A stretch of 64,000 nucleotides of DNA from Sebastes aleutianus (GCA_916700875.1 CAKAKS010000032.1:15801629-15865628); one strand, 5' to 3'; shown: positions 12,130 to 22,965, counted from the stretch's first letter. Translations and numbers: made by a program. Notes: generated from the sequence alone by a model not told the origin.

Positions 12130-12360
12130 TGCCTACTATCCAGTGGCAGCTCTGGGCCTAATAACAGAGCTTAGCTGGCATACCAGAGCCGGTGGCACAT
12201 TGGTGTAGCGGTAACTCAGAGAGAGCCTGGTAATTACCACCGGCCGCTGACACCATGCTGCAAATGCACCAGTCAGCACTGAGAGGACCAGCGGAGCATT
12301 TCCCCCCTCCCTCACGCTGCCAGGATCATCAGCCATGGCACACGAGTTATAAGAAGGAGG
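12130..12360. promoter_or_regulatory. Candidate conserved noncoding element
   Basis: Unique, GC-balanced sequence with a homeodomain-type core (GGTAATTACC, palindromic, near 12229-12238) inside GC-rich surroundings (CCGGCCGCTGACACC). It lies about 9 kb beyond the six1 3' end. No coding frame is convincing. The call rests on composition and the palindromic site only. Confidence 0.35.
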
Positions 12361-12479
12361 AACGTGCTCTCACCAAACAACAGAAAGACGAAGAAGTCTT
12401 TCCTGTTTCTTTCTGCTTCATTAATACAAATCTAAGTGTGGAAAAGTAGTTTTTTCTCTCTCTGCCTATTTCTTGGATG

Positions 12480-13310
12480 CACTCGACTGGGCTATGAGCA
12501 CTGAGTGAGGAGTCATGAAGGCTTTCTCTCAGGAGAGGCCCGCTGGAAAACATACTGCAGGGCCGGAATGGGAAGTTTATTTTGCTTGGTGCATGAATAT
12601 CTGTGGGATGTGGGGCTCTGTGCACAGAGCACTCCAGTTTCATCACTGCAGCACCCTCCTCCTCTTTCACTGTCTGAGGAAATAATTCCAGTTCATCCCC
12701 CCCACTGCATCCTAATAATTCCTAATTCCTCACTCGTCTTAATTTCATGCCTTCTCTTCTCTCCTTTCCGTTCCCGTTCTTCTATCATCTGCAGGCTAAA
12801 ATAGGCCCGGCAGCAGCAGCAGCAGCAGCAGCTTTTCTCTGGGCCTTTTGTCCCTGCTCAGGGAGACGTTTGGCACACAGAGGATCGTGTTACCACTTTC
12901 ATTTCCTGAATATTTTTCCTTTTTTTTTTTTTCCCCCTGCGTGGAAACCAAGAAGGGTATTTTATCCTCCTGCTCTGCAGCATGAAGATGAAGGGGCGAG
13001 GGGAGCGAGATGGCAGCTCAGATTCGGGCTGCTGTCACTCCAACGTTGGCAAACAAATAAAGTGCAAACTGCACATAGCTGCAGGGTCCTGGTGGAGGGT
13101 AGCTGTGGTGTGGTTCGGGGCTCAGCGGGGGTTGTGGATCATGTGTGTGAAGCAGGGGGGCCTTGGTTATTTGAGCTATTTGTGAGCCCCAGGATAGGTG
13201 AGGTGATGCCCTTTGGGAGTGTGAGGTATATTTCATTATCCCATATCCCATACCACTTCCTCTTGTTGTGTCTGCCACCGCTGCCCCTCCCCTAAAGCCC
13301 CTCGAGCCTG
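12480..13310. promoter_or_regulatory. GC-balanced unique block, possible regulatory DNA
   Basis: It contains pyrimidine-rich stretches, a short (GCA)n run near 12811-12833 and several stretches of unique, balanced sequence. Overlapping open frames on both strands (for example 12747-13295, plus) are compositionally biased and lack any recognisable domain, so I do not call a gene. Confidence 0.2.
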
Positions 13311-13589
13311 GAGCAGTGATGTGTCTGTGTTTAGATCTTTCTTGGCTGGATATAGAAGCGGTATAGCGCTAACAGTCTGCAGAATTATCAATTATTAATC
13401 CTATTGTGAAATAACACCCATAATATGATACCAAACCCAGTCAGGATGGCTCTAGTTATGTCTGGCTCCTTAAAAGAAGCCATCAAGGCTGTTTTATGTT
13501 CTGTACATAACAAATCTCTGGATACAGTTGAATAGGCGGAGAGGGAAACTATAATTTAGATGTTTTTTTGTGAATTTGAAGTCAGTAAG

Positions 13590-13740
13590 TTTATTTTAAA
13601 GGTTGTGGCTGGTGTTAATTTATATTTGTTTTATTATCAACAATAAGAAAAGACCAAAACCAACAATGTCTTAGTCCATCTCTCAATACTTCCATCCCTC
13701 CCTGTGGCTCTCAGCCCTTAGCCCATTGTTCCACCCGAAG
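13590..13740 (-). repeat. Inverted-repeat arm 1 of a dispersed repeat
   Basis: The reverse complement (CATTGTTGGTTTTGGTCTTT...) matches 14640-14765, and a shorter relative lies at 14095-14195 (GTTGGTTTTAGTCTTTTCAT). The arms are about 900 bp apart. The family probably derives from a small nonautonomous element. Confidence 0.7.
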
Positions 13741-14094
13741 ACTTTAATCTTTAATGCGACCTGTAAATATAGAGTTTTGTTTAAAAAAAAAGGCTTAGTA
13801 ATTTCCTAAAACATCGGGGCAGTGTAGATTTTATCAAGTGTTACTCAAACAGAAGTAAATCATGCATTTGTTAGGGACTACTTTCTGCAGTGGATTAATC
13901 TGTGACAATTTACGCCATCAGAGCAGTGCTGGTGTGATGGCTCACACTAAACTACAGTGCCTATGTTCCTGGTAATGAAGGAACATGTCGCCCAGTGCAA
14001 CAATGTGGCTCACTGATGATTTTTTTATAGTTTTTGGACGACAATTAAGCTCAATGGTACAGGTATATCAGGCTTTGGCTACATAGAAAATACT

Positions 14095-14195
14095 TGTACT
14101 TGAAAGTACATGTGTGTGTTGGTTTTAGTCTTTTCATGGGATTTGCTGACAATAAGGAAAATATAGAATATCACCAGATGTCTCCTTTAAATTAA
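14095..14195 (+). repeat. Partial copy of the same dispersed repeat
   Basis: It shares TGTTGGTTTTAGTCTTTTCA and the following AATAAG..ATATAGAATA..CACC pattern with 14640-14765. Confidence 0.55.
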
Positions 14196-14639
14196 AGAAA
14201 GTCTTCAGTCTTTGTTTGCGCTCTTTATTATGTTTGCATTTAAAATTCAATTTCAATCTCTATAGTTTGACATTCATCCTCTAAAAATGAGAGATTAGAT
14301 TAAACAACGACCTCTTTTCTAAAATGTAAGTAAGTACATTTTAAACTAAATTTATGTTATTACACTTGTGCTTTTATTTCCACTTTTCCACACAATTTAT
14401 GTAGGACATTGTTAGACTGTTTGCATTGTTTCTGCCCCCTGCTTTAAAGTATACACCTCATGCCACTGTAAATACTCACAGAGCACCAGATGTGTATTAA
14501 TCCGCAGCTGAAAATAGTCCCCAATAAATGCACTATTTATCAACGTTTGATTTAAACTACAGTGACCAGCTATTTAGGAATATTATAGAGCCTTATTTTA
14601 AAAATTAAACTAAATATTTGTGACCCATTTTTAAAGATG

Positions 14640-14765
14640 TTTATCTCCAGTAGGTACCAGTGGGCTGAGAGCCACAAACACATTGTTGGTTTTGGTCTTT
14701 TCATTGTATTGTTTGAAAATAAGAAATGTATAGAATAACACCGGCCTAAACCTTTAAAGATTGCA
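14640..14765 (+). repeat. Inverted-repeat arm 2 of a dispersed repeat
   Basis: It carries CATTGTTGGTTTTGGTCTTT and GTATAGAATAACACCGGCC, the inverted counterpart of 13590-13740, including GGGCTGAGAGCCACA next to the match. Confidence 0.7.
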
Positions 14766-15720
14766 AAATGAGATTAAACAATCTCTAAAATGTAAATCTG
14801 TAACATTTTCTTTTCTTTTATGGATTGGATATTTGCACCTGTACTTTTGTTCCCACATAAGTATGATAGTAAACTAATAATAACATAGCATACTGCTCCT
14901 GCTCCCTAAGGTTTCTTCCTCTCAATTCACTCTTTTCTTTGACTCTTCTTCAACAGACCTCCATATATCCCGTCACCTAGAAATATTTACAGTTAAATGA
15001 TCATATAGTGTTGTTTTAATTTGACTTTGAAAGGCCATAGCTAACTGAGAAAATCTGTTGAGTAACCCAAAAAAACATCCCAGACTGAAGTCACTTTCCT
15101 GATCAAACATATGAGACTAATGCCACTATCATCTTTCTCGCCAAGCTCCAAAAATATACATATCTGATTCTCGGCAACCAGAGCTGGGTTTTGTCTCTGG
15201 AAGGGAACGGGTTGGTTTGTTATATGAGCCTGTGCCTTCTGGCCACATTTTTTTTTCTTTTATACAAGTCCTCTTTCGTTGACATTACGCACGTCTTATC
15301 TTGTCCTTTGTCTTTTCCTCTTGTAACGTATTAGAAAATTTCCCTCTTTCATCGGGTAATATATATGATGCTGTCCTTCATTTGACACACAACATGCCAT
15401 TTAACACCCTTAATAGGCAGGGATCGTCTGCTGAGTCTCCTCCTCCTCGTGTCTGAACCCTGGGTCATACATCACTCATCTGACTGGAAGAGAGAGATAA
15501 ATATTTCTTTCAGCTCTGTCACATAGGAGCTTCCTGTTGGACGAAAGGCTTCCTACTCGCAGTGCCCACATCAGTATAATTAACATTTCTCAGGCAGAGT
15601 AGCCTAATCCCTCTGATCTCTGTACACTCATAGAAATATAGCAGTCGCCTGCCACTGCCATGTAGGAAATGTTTTACTTTAGTCAGTTTTATTTCTCCAA
15701 GTCTGGTACACGTGAGTTTT
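14766..15720. other. Unannotated stretch
   Basis: Unique DNA. The segment 15120-15500 is more GC-balanced than its surroundings but has no diagnostic motif. It ends in a CA microsatellite (15722-15747). Confidence 0.35.
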
Positions 15721-15753
15721 CCAACACACACACACACACACACACACCCAGCC

Positions 15754-16477
15754 GTGTACTTCTATCTTTGTGAGGACACTCATTGACATAATGCATTCTC
15801 TAGTCCTTTACCTTAACCTTAAATCTTCAGTAGGCAGGATGTTTTTGGCATCATTGGGCAAAAATATCCATAACAACCTTTCAGCATATTGTAATTTAAG
15901 TGTTCTGAGAGAAAACTAGACTTCTGCACTTCCTCATGGCTCTGTTTTCAGGCTTTAAAAAAAATCTTTCCCGTGACAGGAGACTTTGGCCAATCACAGG
16001 TCATTGCCTAGTTTGACCTTTTGATCGGAGTTCACATAGACGGCAGCTGGGCGGCAGACTCCAGATCAGCTCTGACTATTTGTTGTCCTCCGGTGTCTGA
16101 AATCCTGCAGATGCCATTAGGAGCACCGGAGGACACCGGAGGACACCGGAGGACACAGTGGCACATGATTTTTTTTTTTCAGATTACCTGTCTCATGCAC
16201 TACTCTCAGGATATAGTGACCGTTTTATAAAAATAACTTTTTTTTAATCACATTTGCTCCATTTCTACCCACTGCAGTTTTAACCGTCACAACTAAATGC
16301 CTGACCTCAACCCTTTACCCTAATCTTAACCTAATGCTAACATGAACCTTAAAACCAAGTCTAAACCCTCAAACAGGCCTTTGAAGGTCTGTCCAAAGGC
16401 CAAAATGTCCTCACTTTCCAAAAATGTCCTCACTCTGTAGGTCTAAAACTGAAATTGGTCCTCACAAAGATAGCTGT

Positions 16478-16487
<10 letters not shown>
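15754..16487. mobile_element. TIR element (GTGTACTTCTA ends) with nested insertion
   Basis: The left end GTGTACTTCTATCTTTGTG and the right end AAAGATAGCTGTAGAAGTAC are inverted copies differing by a 4-bp indel. The interior carries repeated CCTTAACC and TGTCCTCAC motifs. It is split by the unrelated repeat at 15826-16282. CA microsatellites abut both sides. Confidence 0.8.
15826..16282 (+). mobile_element. GGTAGGCAG-family repeat, copy 2, nested
   Basis: The same family and orientation as 7000-7640, lacking an internal portion around the inner GGCTGTGCTCC region of copy 1. It also carries a private minisatellite of the 10-mer ACCGGAGGAC, about four units at 16126-16156. It sits inside the element at 15754-16487 and is therefore the younger insertion. 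Confidence 0.75.
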
Positions 16488-16509
<22 letters not shown>

Positions 16510-16510
16510 T
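16483..16510 (+). repeat. CA microsatellite
   Basis: An (AC)n run of about 13 units directly abuts the right terminus of the TIR element at 15754. Confidence 0.95.
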
Positions 16511-16859
16511 GCGTCTGCCTCTGGGTACGTTCAGGCAGGAACATTGTCAGATCCATGCATCATTGGTAAGAAAATCTCTCTACCCCCCTGCACACCACCA
16601 CCGCCCCCACCCCTCTGAGTCAGACCTGAAAAGATCCTTTTGTCCCTCATCACCCGCCTGCCCCCCGCTCCCTTCTCCCCCCCCCCCCCGACACACACCC
16701 CTCATACAGCCTGTGGTTATGGATACCTGGGACTGTCTCACACCCGGCTCCCGTGTGGCGTAAAGCTACCTGCAGGCACCAGACCATGGAAAGGCAAAAG
16801 TTCCTCATCTTTTTTGGGGGGAATTTAGTCCTTTAATAGGAGACGCACTCTGACTCTGA

Positions 16860-17480
16860 TGCCAGAGAAAACATTAAGCCAGCTGAGGCTCATGCAGGCT
16901 ACTCTCCATGTTTATTTGCACACGTCAGGGCCCTTCCTGCTGTTGATTTAGAGCCACTGCCACTTATACGCCTATGAGAAATGAAATGCCCTTTTGATGA
17001 CTCGGACTCTGTTTGCCATCAGCAGCTGTTGTTGCTGGCACTGGCGTGCTTCAGGCTGACGTTACCTCCATCTTTTGTCATCTAGTCTATAGGCTGGAGC
17101 ACGCCTAACATTTTCACTTGTTGCACGGCCGATGAGAGGAAGACATAGCGGCTGATACAGCAGATAGATTTATGGCTGCAGACGTTGTCCCTCCGGATTC
17201 GGAAGCGAGGGATTGGAGCGTGATTAAAAGCACTGTCAGAGTTTCCGTGTTGGATTGATTTTAGTCTCTTGCACATCCTGAAGGTGACTCTGATAGCCTC
17301 CCTCTGTCATGTGGCACAGAGCCTGTTTAATCCTTGCTGTGTCTGTACGCTGCCGGGACATGTTGTCGTTAGATTAACAGGTATGAGGAGTCACTTTGGT
17401 GGCTTTGTGATCACCTGTTTGCTAATTTGTGAATATTTAGCCACACTGTGTGCCAAGGACACGTGATCTGCAGGACCTGT
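16860..17480. promoter_or_regulatory. Candidate conserved noncoding block
   Basis: About 600 bp of unique, balanced DNA between transposon-rich stretches, 4-5 kb beyond the six1 3' end. It contains ATTTATGGC, TGATTAAAAGC and CATCAGCAGCTG (E-box CAGCTG). Short open frames on both strands are not convincing. Inferred enhancer; conservation untested. Confidence 0.3.
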
Positions 17481-17575
17481 GCTCTCTGCCGACCTCTGCT
17501 GAATGTGACATGTGGGCAATACTGTGGGATTCATTTAGGCGTAGGCTGTTATAGTAAACATTTTTATCTTAAAAT

Positions 17576-18310
17576 TAGGTCTGTCCTCGACCAAAGAAAT
17601 TCTTAGTTGACTAACCAATTAGTTGATTTAATCGACAGATCAGTTTCTCCACAAAGAATCACACAAAAGCACCACCTTAAATCTTGTGTTTACCAGAGAT
17701 GTTCTCATAAGTTTCTTGGAAAAAAACTGAAAAAAACTAATCTGGGGACACACCGGTACTGATACTGGATCGGGTATCAGGCCGATATGGACTCAAACAG
17801 CTGGATTGGATATCGGTGACAATGGAGCCGATCTGTTAAAGTCAATTCTATGTTTATATACTATATACATTATATACTGTAATTGTAACTGCTGTTTAAG
17901 TTTTGACCAATTTGTTGTTGCATTAAAAAAATTTACACTTGAATTGTAATTCCTGTTAATTTTGAAGATTTTTTTAAAGTTGCTGGTGCAAGATTTATTA
18001 TTTTAATAATAAATAACAAATACATTTATATCTATGTATCTATTTGTTACATTTAGTTTTACAAAGTTAGGAAAGCTATGTTTGAGTCAAGCCTGATGTT
18101 ACCTTACACATAAAAGAATGATCCCAGTCACTTCTACACAGTGAGGCATGCAGCTTATTAATTAAACACTGGTACCGGATCGGTACTCGGTATCCAAAGC
18201 TCAGATATCGCTATCGGGACTGAAAAGTTGAATCGGTGCATCCTTACACTAATCGACTAAAGTAATCTTAACAATTAGTCGACTAATCGGCTAAGAGGGG
18301 GCAGCCCTAT
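17576..18310. mobile_element. hAT-like MITE (TAGTCGACTAA type) with nested insertion
   Basis: The left part AGGTCTGTCCTCGACC...TTAGTTGACTAA and the right part TTAGTCGACTAATCGGC...GCAGCCCTAT form the two halves of a TIR element. A GGGATGCA-family element (17743-18250) separates them. With that removed, the arms TTAGTTGACTAACCAATTAG and AATTAGTCGACTAA pair well. Confidence 0.75.
17743..18250 (-). mobile_element. GGGATGCA-family element, copy 2, nested
   Basis: The left end GGGGACACACCGGTACTG and the right end GAATCGGTGCATCCTTAC are diverged inverted repeats. The internal sequence matches 771-1300 in reverse (TATATACTATATACAT and CAAAGTTAGGAAAGC parts). It is inserted in the element at 17576-18310. 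Confidence 0.75.
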
Positions 18311-18650
18311 ACGTGAAATACTACCACATACAAGATAAACCATTTGTATTTACAATAAATCTAAATGCAAACTGCTCTATTGTAAAAAATATCCCTTAAT
18401 ACTTTTAATTTGGTATTTAAAAAATTCAACGGCTCATATAATCTACATCTTGACTGCTTTATAAAGTAAAGTATTAATGATCATCTACATCTCTGTGTTT
18501 GTTTTTTAGTTTTTTAGCCAGAAATCATTTTGTAAGAACACATATGTCACATTTTTGTTGTCATATTTTCAGATTGAAATTAAAATGCTCATGTAATTTC
18601 ACCAGCTGTGTAATGTACAATAACTACGTACTTTTACATAGGTAGCTAAT
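18311..18650. other. Unannotated AT-rich stretch
   Basis: About 340 bp with no recognised feature. Confidence 0.4.
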
Positions 18651-19402
18651 TTAAAGGCCCTGAAAACACATTTTCTCCACCAGCTTTTTACTGTGAGTGA
18701 TGGTTCGTATATGAGCACACTATTTTCTGCTTAAGTTAGATAAGTTTGTTTTTCTGTATATGAGTTTTTGTCTCTCACTGGTTTGAAGTTAGAGGGGCTC
18801 AGATGGAAAAGGTAATGTCACATAGGCCTATTTCATAGCACCAATCAGAATTAAGCAACATGTGAATCATAATCTGATGAAAGTCGTGGGATTGTTGGCC
18901 TTGCAGGCCGCTGTCAGTCAAATCTGATCAAACCACACCCACACAACCCTGATGAAGCAAATAGGGCTGTAACGATATACCGGTATTGACAATTACCGTG
19001 ATATTTAAAAAATGAAATATTGATATCATGTTAGTAATACTGTGGTGATAATCCAGTGCTCTTAAATCACGTCTTTACAGTAATGGTTACAGACTCTCTC
19101 TCCACCTCCCTACACTCGTATTTTGAGTGTAATTAATTTGCCAAAAAAGAGACAAAATGTTCAATACACAAAGTTAAAGATGAATTTCACTGATAGCACT
19201 ATTATTATTACCATGATAATCGTGTAGTGAAAATCTGATATTGTGACAGCCCTAGAAGCAAATAAGTTGAGTTTTTGAGTGTTAAACTCTTAATAAGTAA
19301 CACCCAACTGTGTTTTTCCTAACTTTAACTATTGCGTATTTAGTCATTAATATTTCATGTTAAAGAGAAATACTTTTAAAACAAAGTTTTCAGGGGCTTT
19401 AA
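18651..19402. mobile_element. TIR element (TTAAAGGCCCTGAAAAC) with nested MITE
   Basis: The left end TTAAAGGCCCTGAAAAC and the right end GTTTTCAGGGGCTTTAA are inverted repeats with one mismatch. The interior is interrupted by the complete MITE at 18962-19254. The ends resemble, but are not the same as, the TTAAAGGTCC family at 30641 and 42257. Confidence 0.8.
18962..19254. mobile_element. Complete hAT-like MITE with perfect 8-bp target duplication
   Basis: A 293-bp element with ends TAGGGCTGT and ACAGCCCTA, flanked on both sides by the identical 8-mer GAAGCAAA (18954-18961 and 19255-19262). It has no coding capacity. It is inserted in the older element at 18651-19402. The perfect duplication implies a fairly recent insertion. 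Confidence 0.92.
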
Positions 19403-19403
19403 G

Positions 19404-19795
19404 AATTATGAGTATTTCCATTTTATGCTACTTTACTTCTGCTCTGCTACATTTCTTTTTACTGCAATAAATGTATCTGACACTTTGCAGATAAAAATCA
19501 ATGTATTGCATTCATGCAAAAAACAGGATGCACTGTTATATAGACTAAACAATCAAACAGCACATAAAATATCTAGAATTAGCTTCACATCTGCATCTGT
19601 AATAATTATCTAATAGCATAGTAATACAGGACCAAAAGGGGCTTTTCTGTGTAGTATTTTAAAGACATTTTTGCTGCTACTTTTATACTTTTTTAGGTAA
19701 AATTCTGAATGCAGGTCTTTTACATGATACTACTTTAAAATGTGGCATTGCTAATTTTACTTAAATAATTGATCTGAATGCTTCTTCCACCACTG
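19404..19795 (+). mobile_element. CAGTGGTGGAA-family MITE, 5'-truncated copy
   Basis: The right end CTTCTTCCACCACTG is intact. The left end is missing and the copy abuts the element ending at 19402. Interior landmarks such as CATTTTATGCTACTTTACTTC match the 61608 copy. Confidence 0.7.
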
Positions 19796-20245
19796 ACTCT
19801 CACATATTAAATGTCAAAAGAAGAAACAAGTGATGATGGAAGGTCTGCTGAGGACATTCAGACAGACACATCACTCAAACACAACCATATGGATCTCTGT
19901 ATAGGTGATAGATGTGGAGCACAGCCTGGTGTTTTTAGTAGACCTGAGAGGGAGGCCTCTGGGATGCAGAATACCTCAAGGTCCCTCCACTGAAGCCGGG
20001 CGTTGCAGCCCCTGCAGCCCTGCAATCTTAGCAATCAGGCAGTAATGCTGGCAGCGACTGTTTCAGATTATGCTCAGGAAATCCTCTGTGCTCTCTGCTC
20101 AAAACAATTTAGCCTGACATGAGCCCAAAAGAAGAGTGTAGGGGGGTGGGGGACCAGAGAGCTGTCTTCACCAGATTCCTCCTCTCAGACCACCAGATTC
20201 TCATAATCTGGCCAACAAAATAACTTATCTATTTGTATTATTATA
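19796..20245. other. Unannotated stretch
   Basis: About 450 bp of unique DNA with no recognised gene, RNA or repeat terminus. Confidence 0.35.
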
Positions 20246-20477
20246 TCACATTGTTGTTGTTTATTATGGTAATTATTATGATGACCTCTATAAGAGTATC
20301 TACTCTATTTTAGCAATCATATATAATTTGTTTTTTTTAATTTGTTTTGTTTATAGGGCACATTGTTGTTGTTTATTATGGTGATTATTATGATGAGCTC
20401 TATAAGAATGTCTACTCTATTTTAGCAATCATATATAATTTGTTTTTGTTTTTTTTAATTTGTTTTATTTATAGGGC
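20246..20477 (+). repeat. Tandem duplication, about 112 bp x 2
   Basis: Two direct copies start at ATCACATTGTTGTTG (20246) and GGGCACATTGTTGTTG (20356). Both run through GTCTACTC/GTATCTACTC and AGCAATCATATATAATTTG and end in TTTATAGGGCA. They differ by a few substitutions and a short T-run indel. Confidence 0.9.
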
Positions 20478-21246
20478 AGCTATATAGATGACATCAGGCA
20501 TGTGAAATTTAAACTTTTCTCATATGGGATGTTTGCCATTTTTTGCGTCAGAATATCCAGAGCTAGTATAAATAAAGGTTGAGTGGTGGCTCTTTCTCAT
20601 GGCCCGGAACCGACAGAACAAACTCTCGGAGAGAGCAAAGAAAACACGGCAACAAGAAGCCAATGATCCGCAGCACTAGGGCTAGAAATGACGAAAAAGG
20701 AGAAGAAAAATTCCTCTTTCTCCTTCCTTCAGCCAAACCTGTATTATTATTATTATTATATATATATGGAGCAGACAACATAATCAAAGCAACCAAAGCT
20801 GCTTCATGCTTATATACACAACCAGCCTCCTGACAGACAGCTGCTCATGTTGACTCACATTTGGATAATTAAATTTCCCTTTATGACTCTGTGTTTGAAT
20901 TTTTTGAATTACCATTATTATTGTTAAAAAAAAAGAAGAAAAACCCACAAAGAACCCGTAGAGCAGTTTTTAATCTTTACCACATAATTACTCATAATAT
21001 GTTCCATAGAGATTCATATCTCACCAGTGTAAATCTGATTGCTTGCTTTGCATTTTCTTTTTGCATGTAATTTGGCAAAAAAATAAAATAATAATAATAA
21101 TAATAAAAATAATAACGTCCTTTCCTCCAATTCACGATTAATTAATGGTAAATTGTCAGTGATTATAATTTGTGTTTGAAGGGCCAGAATCTATTTTTTT
21201 ATTCTAAATACACAAATAACACAGAGACAAAATGTATTACTTTTGT
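20478..21246. other. Region downstream of six1, no gene seen
   Basis: AT-rich DNA with an (ATT)/(TA) run at 20740-20766 and an (AAT) run at 21083-21108. Nothing else is recognised. It could contain distal six1 3' UTR if a more remote polyadenylation site is used. Confidence 0.35.
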
Positions 21247-21252
21247 TTTATT
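21198..21252 (-). terminator. Candidate six1 polyadenylation signals
   Basis: Reading on the minus strand, AATAAA occurs at 21252-21247 and again at 21203-21198, about 373 and 422 nt after the six1 stop. This would give a 3' UTR of roughly 0.4 kb; mammalian SIX1 transcripts have longer ones, so a more distal site is possible. Confidence 0.45.
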
Positions 21253-21624
21253 GGAAACTACCATGACTCTAATGGAAAACGTTACCTCTTAGTTTCCATC
21301 GCAGGACGTTTGCTATAATTCTTTTATCTCAACAAAATATCATAAATTAAGCACATATGGGCAGTCCAGTTAAGTGTTTCGTTGAGTTAAGAGTTTGTGT
21401 GTGTTCACAGGAGATGAGAAAAAAGCTCCTGTCATGTGGGGATATACAGGTTAAGAGCATAAAAGGAGTGTTTGTTCTATAACCAAATTTAACAAGTCAG
21501 TCTATATTATAAGGTATAGGCTACTATAGTGTTATTTCATACATGTACTCAATCTGATACACTTAATCAGTGTTCTTGGGTTCTTTCGTTGTTTGTAAAA
21601 TAGAATGGAATTCTGGCATTCTCT

Positions 21625-21922
21625 TTAAGAGCCCAAATCCACGAGACTGGAGGTTAGAGGTCCCAGTAGTGAGTCCTGCAGTTGGTGCGGGTGTCCGTGC
21701 ATGCTGTGCACCGGCTGAGGAGGCCCCAGGCCGGACATGGGGTAACTGGAGGCTCCGGGGTGGTTCATGGAGCCCTGCTGGAGCAAAAGCGATGAGTTCT
21801 GGTCTGGGCTCTGAGGGGGAGAAAACTCGTCCTCCGAGCTGGACATGAGCGACTTCCCTCCGTCCAGAGGAGACAGCTGGTTCTGTTTGTTGCCGCCTGC
21901 GTTGCTGTTTTCACTGTTTTCT
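21625..21922 (-). CDS. six1: six1 coding exon 2 (C-terminal)
   Basis: The acceptor TTTTCCAG precedes AGAAAACAGTG; the joined codon AG|A gives Arg187. The exon encodes residues 187-285: an [14 protein letters not shown] linker, the conserved [12 protein letters not shown] stretch, [17 protein letters not shown], a variable Gln/His-rich part, and the hallmark ending [19 protein letters not shown] before TAA at 21625. In the family this C-terminal part carries transactivation activity. The reading frame is intact. The total of 285 aa compares with 284 in human SIX1. Confidence 0.97.
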
Positions 21923-21931
21923 CTGGAAAAG

Positions 21932-22760
21932 AGACAACAAGGAAGAGGAATGAGAGGTAAAATACAACACATTTTGGAGGATTAAAAACCGCATGTTGAC
22001 ATAGAGGTATATCCTTGATGCAATATACACCTAAAGCAGGCGGTTAAGTCTTATTTTAATAACTATTTCCACTCATGTTGAGCGTTATTACCAACATCTT
22101 ATTACCAATATAATATTAATACTGTCAAATATGACATGTTAAAAAGACTAAATCGTATCACAGCCTTGATAGTGCTACATATATCTATGCTATATATATA
22201 TATCCTTGAGCAATATACACCTCAAGTGCAACTACCTTTGTAAATGACAACAAAGGAGGAATGAGAGGAAAATACAACACATTTTGGAGGATTAAAATCG
22301 CATGTTGACATGATATTTATAGGAGATATATCCTTGATGCAATATACACCTAAAGCAGTCGGTTAAGTCTTATTTTTAATAACTATTTCCACTCATGTTA
22401 AGCGTTATTTCCTCTCTTAAATCTTAACGGTTGACCGTTAAAAAGACGTTAGAATTCTTTTTTTAAATGAGCTTTTAGCTAACGGTTTGCTGTGCTCTCT
22501 GATAATGTGACTTCCTGTTGGATATAAACCCCATATTCGTATTACTAATGTAATATTAATACTGTTAAATATGACTAGCATGTTAGAAAGACTACATTGT
22601 ATCACAGCCTTGATAGTGCTACATATATCTATATGCTATATCCTTGAACAATATACACCTCAAGTGCAACTACCTTTGTAAATGACAACAAAGGAGGAAT
22701 GAGAGGAAAATACAACATATTTTGGAGGATTAAAATCCGCATGTTGACATGATATTTAGG
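21932..22760. repeat. Tandem block A in six1 intron (2 full and 1 partial copy)
   Basis: Copies start at about 21932, 22245 and 22680 with GACAACAA(GG/AGG)A(A)GAGGAATGAGAGG-type sequence, followed by TACAACACATTTTGGAGG. The full unit continues with CAATATACACCTAAAGCAG, CTTATTTTAATAACTA and CACAGCCTTGATAGTGC. Copy 1 lacks about 120 bp present in copy 2. The first copy includes the pyrimidine tract just upstream of the exon-2 acceptor. A related 280-bp stretch lies in mnat1 intron 1 (43478-43715). Confidence 0.85.
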
Positions 22761-22965
22761 CAGTGGCGGCTGGTGGAAATGTTTCTTGGTAGGGCTGTGC
22801 CACATCCAATCAATTTCAGTAAACATCCCAGTATGATTTAATGCAAAAAAAAAGTGAGGGTATCAAAAACACATTACTACTTTGCAGTTAAATAATTAAC
22901 AATTATTTTATTCCAACAGGAAGAGTAAATAATGCTTTGAAAAACACACCAGTATAAAATGTACT

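Noticed and set aside
12747..13295. 182-codon plus-strand frame
   Set aside because: Low-complexity Pro/Phe/Ala-rich translation over pyrimidine and GCA runs; no start context, domain or splice signal that I trust.
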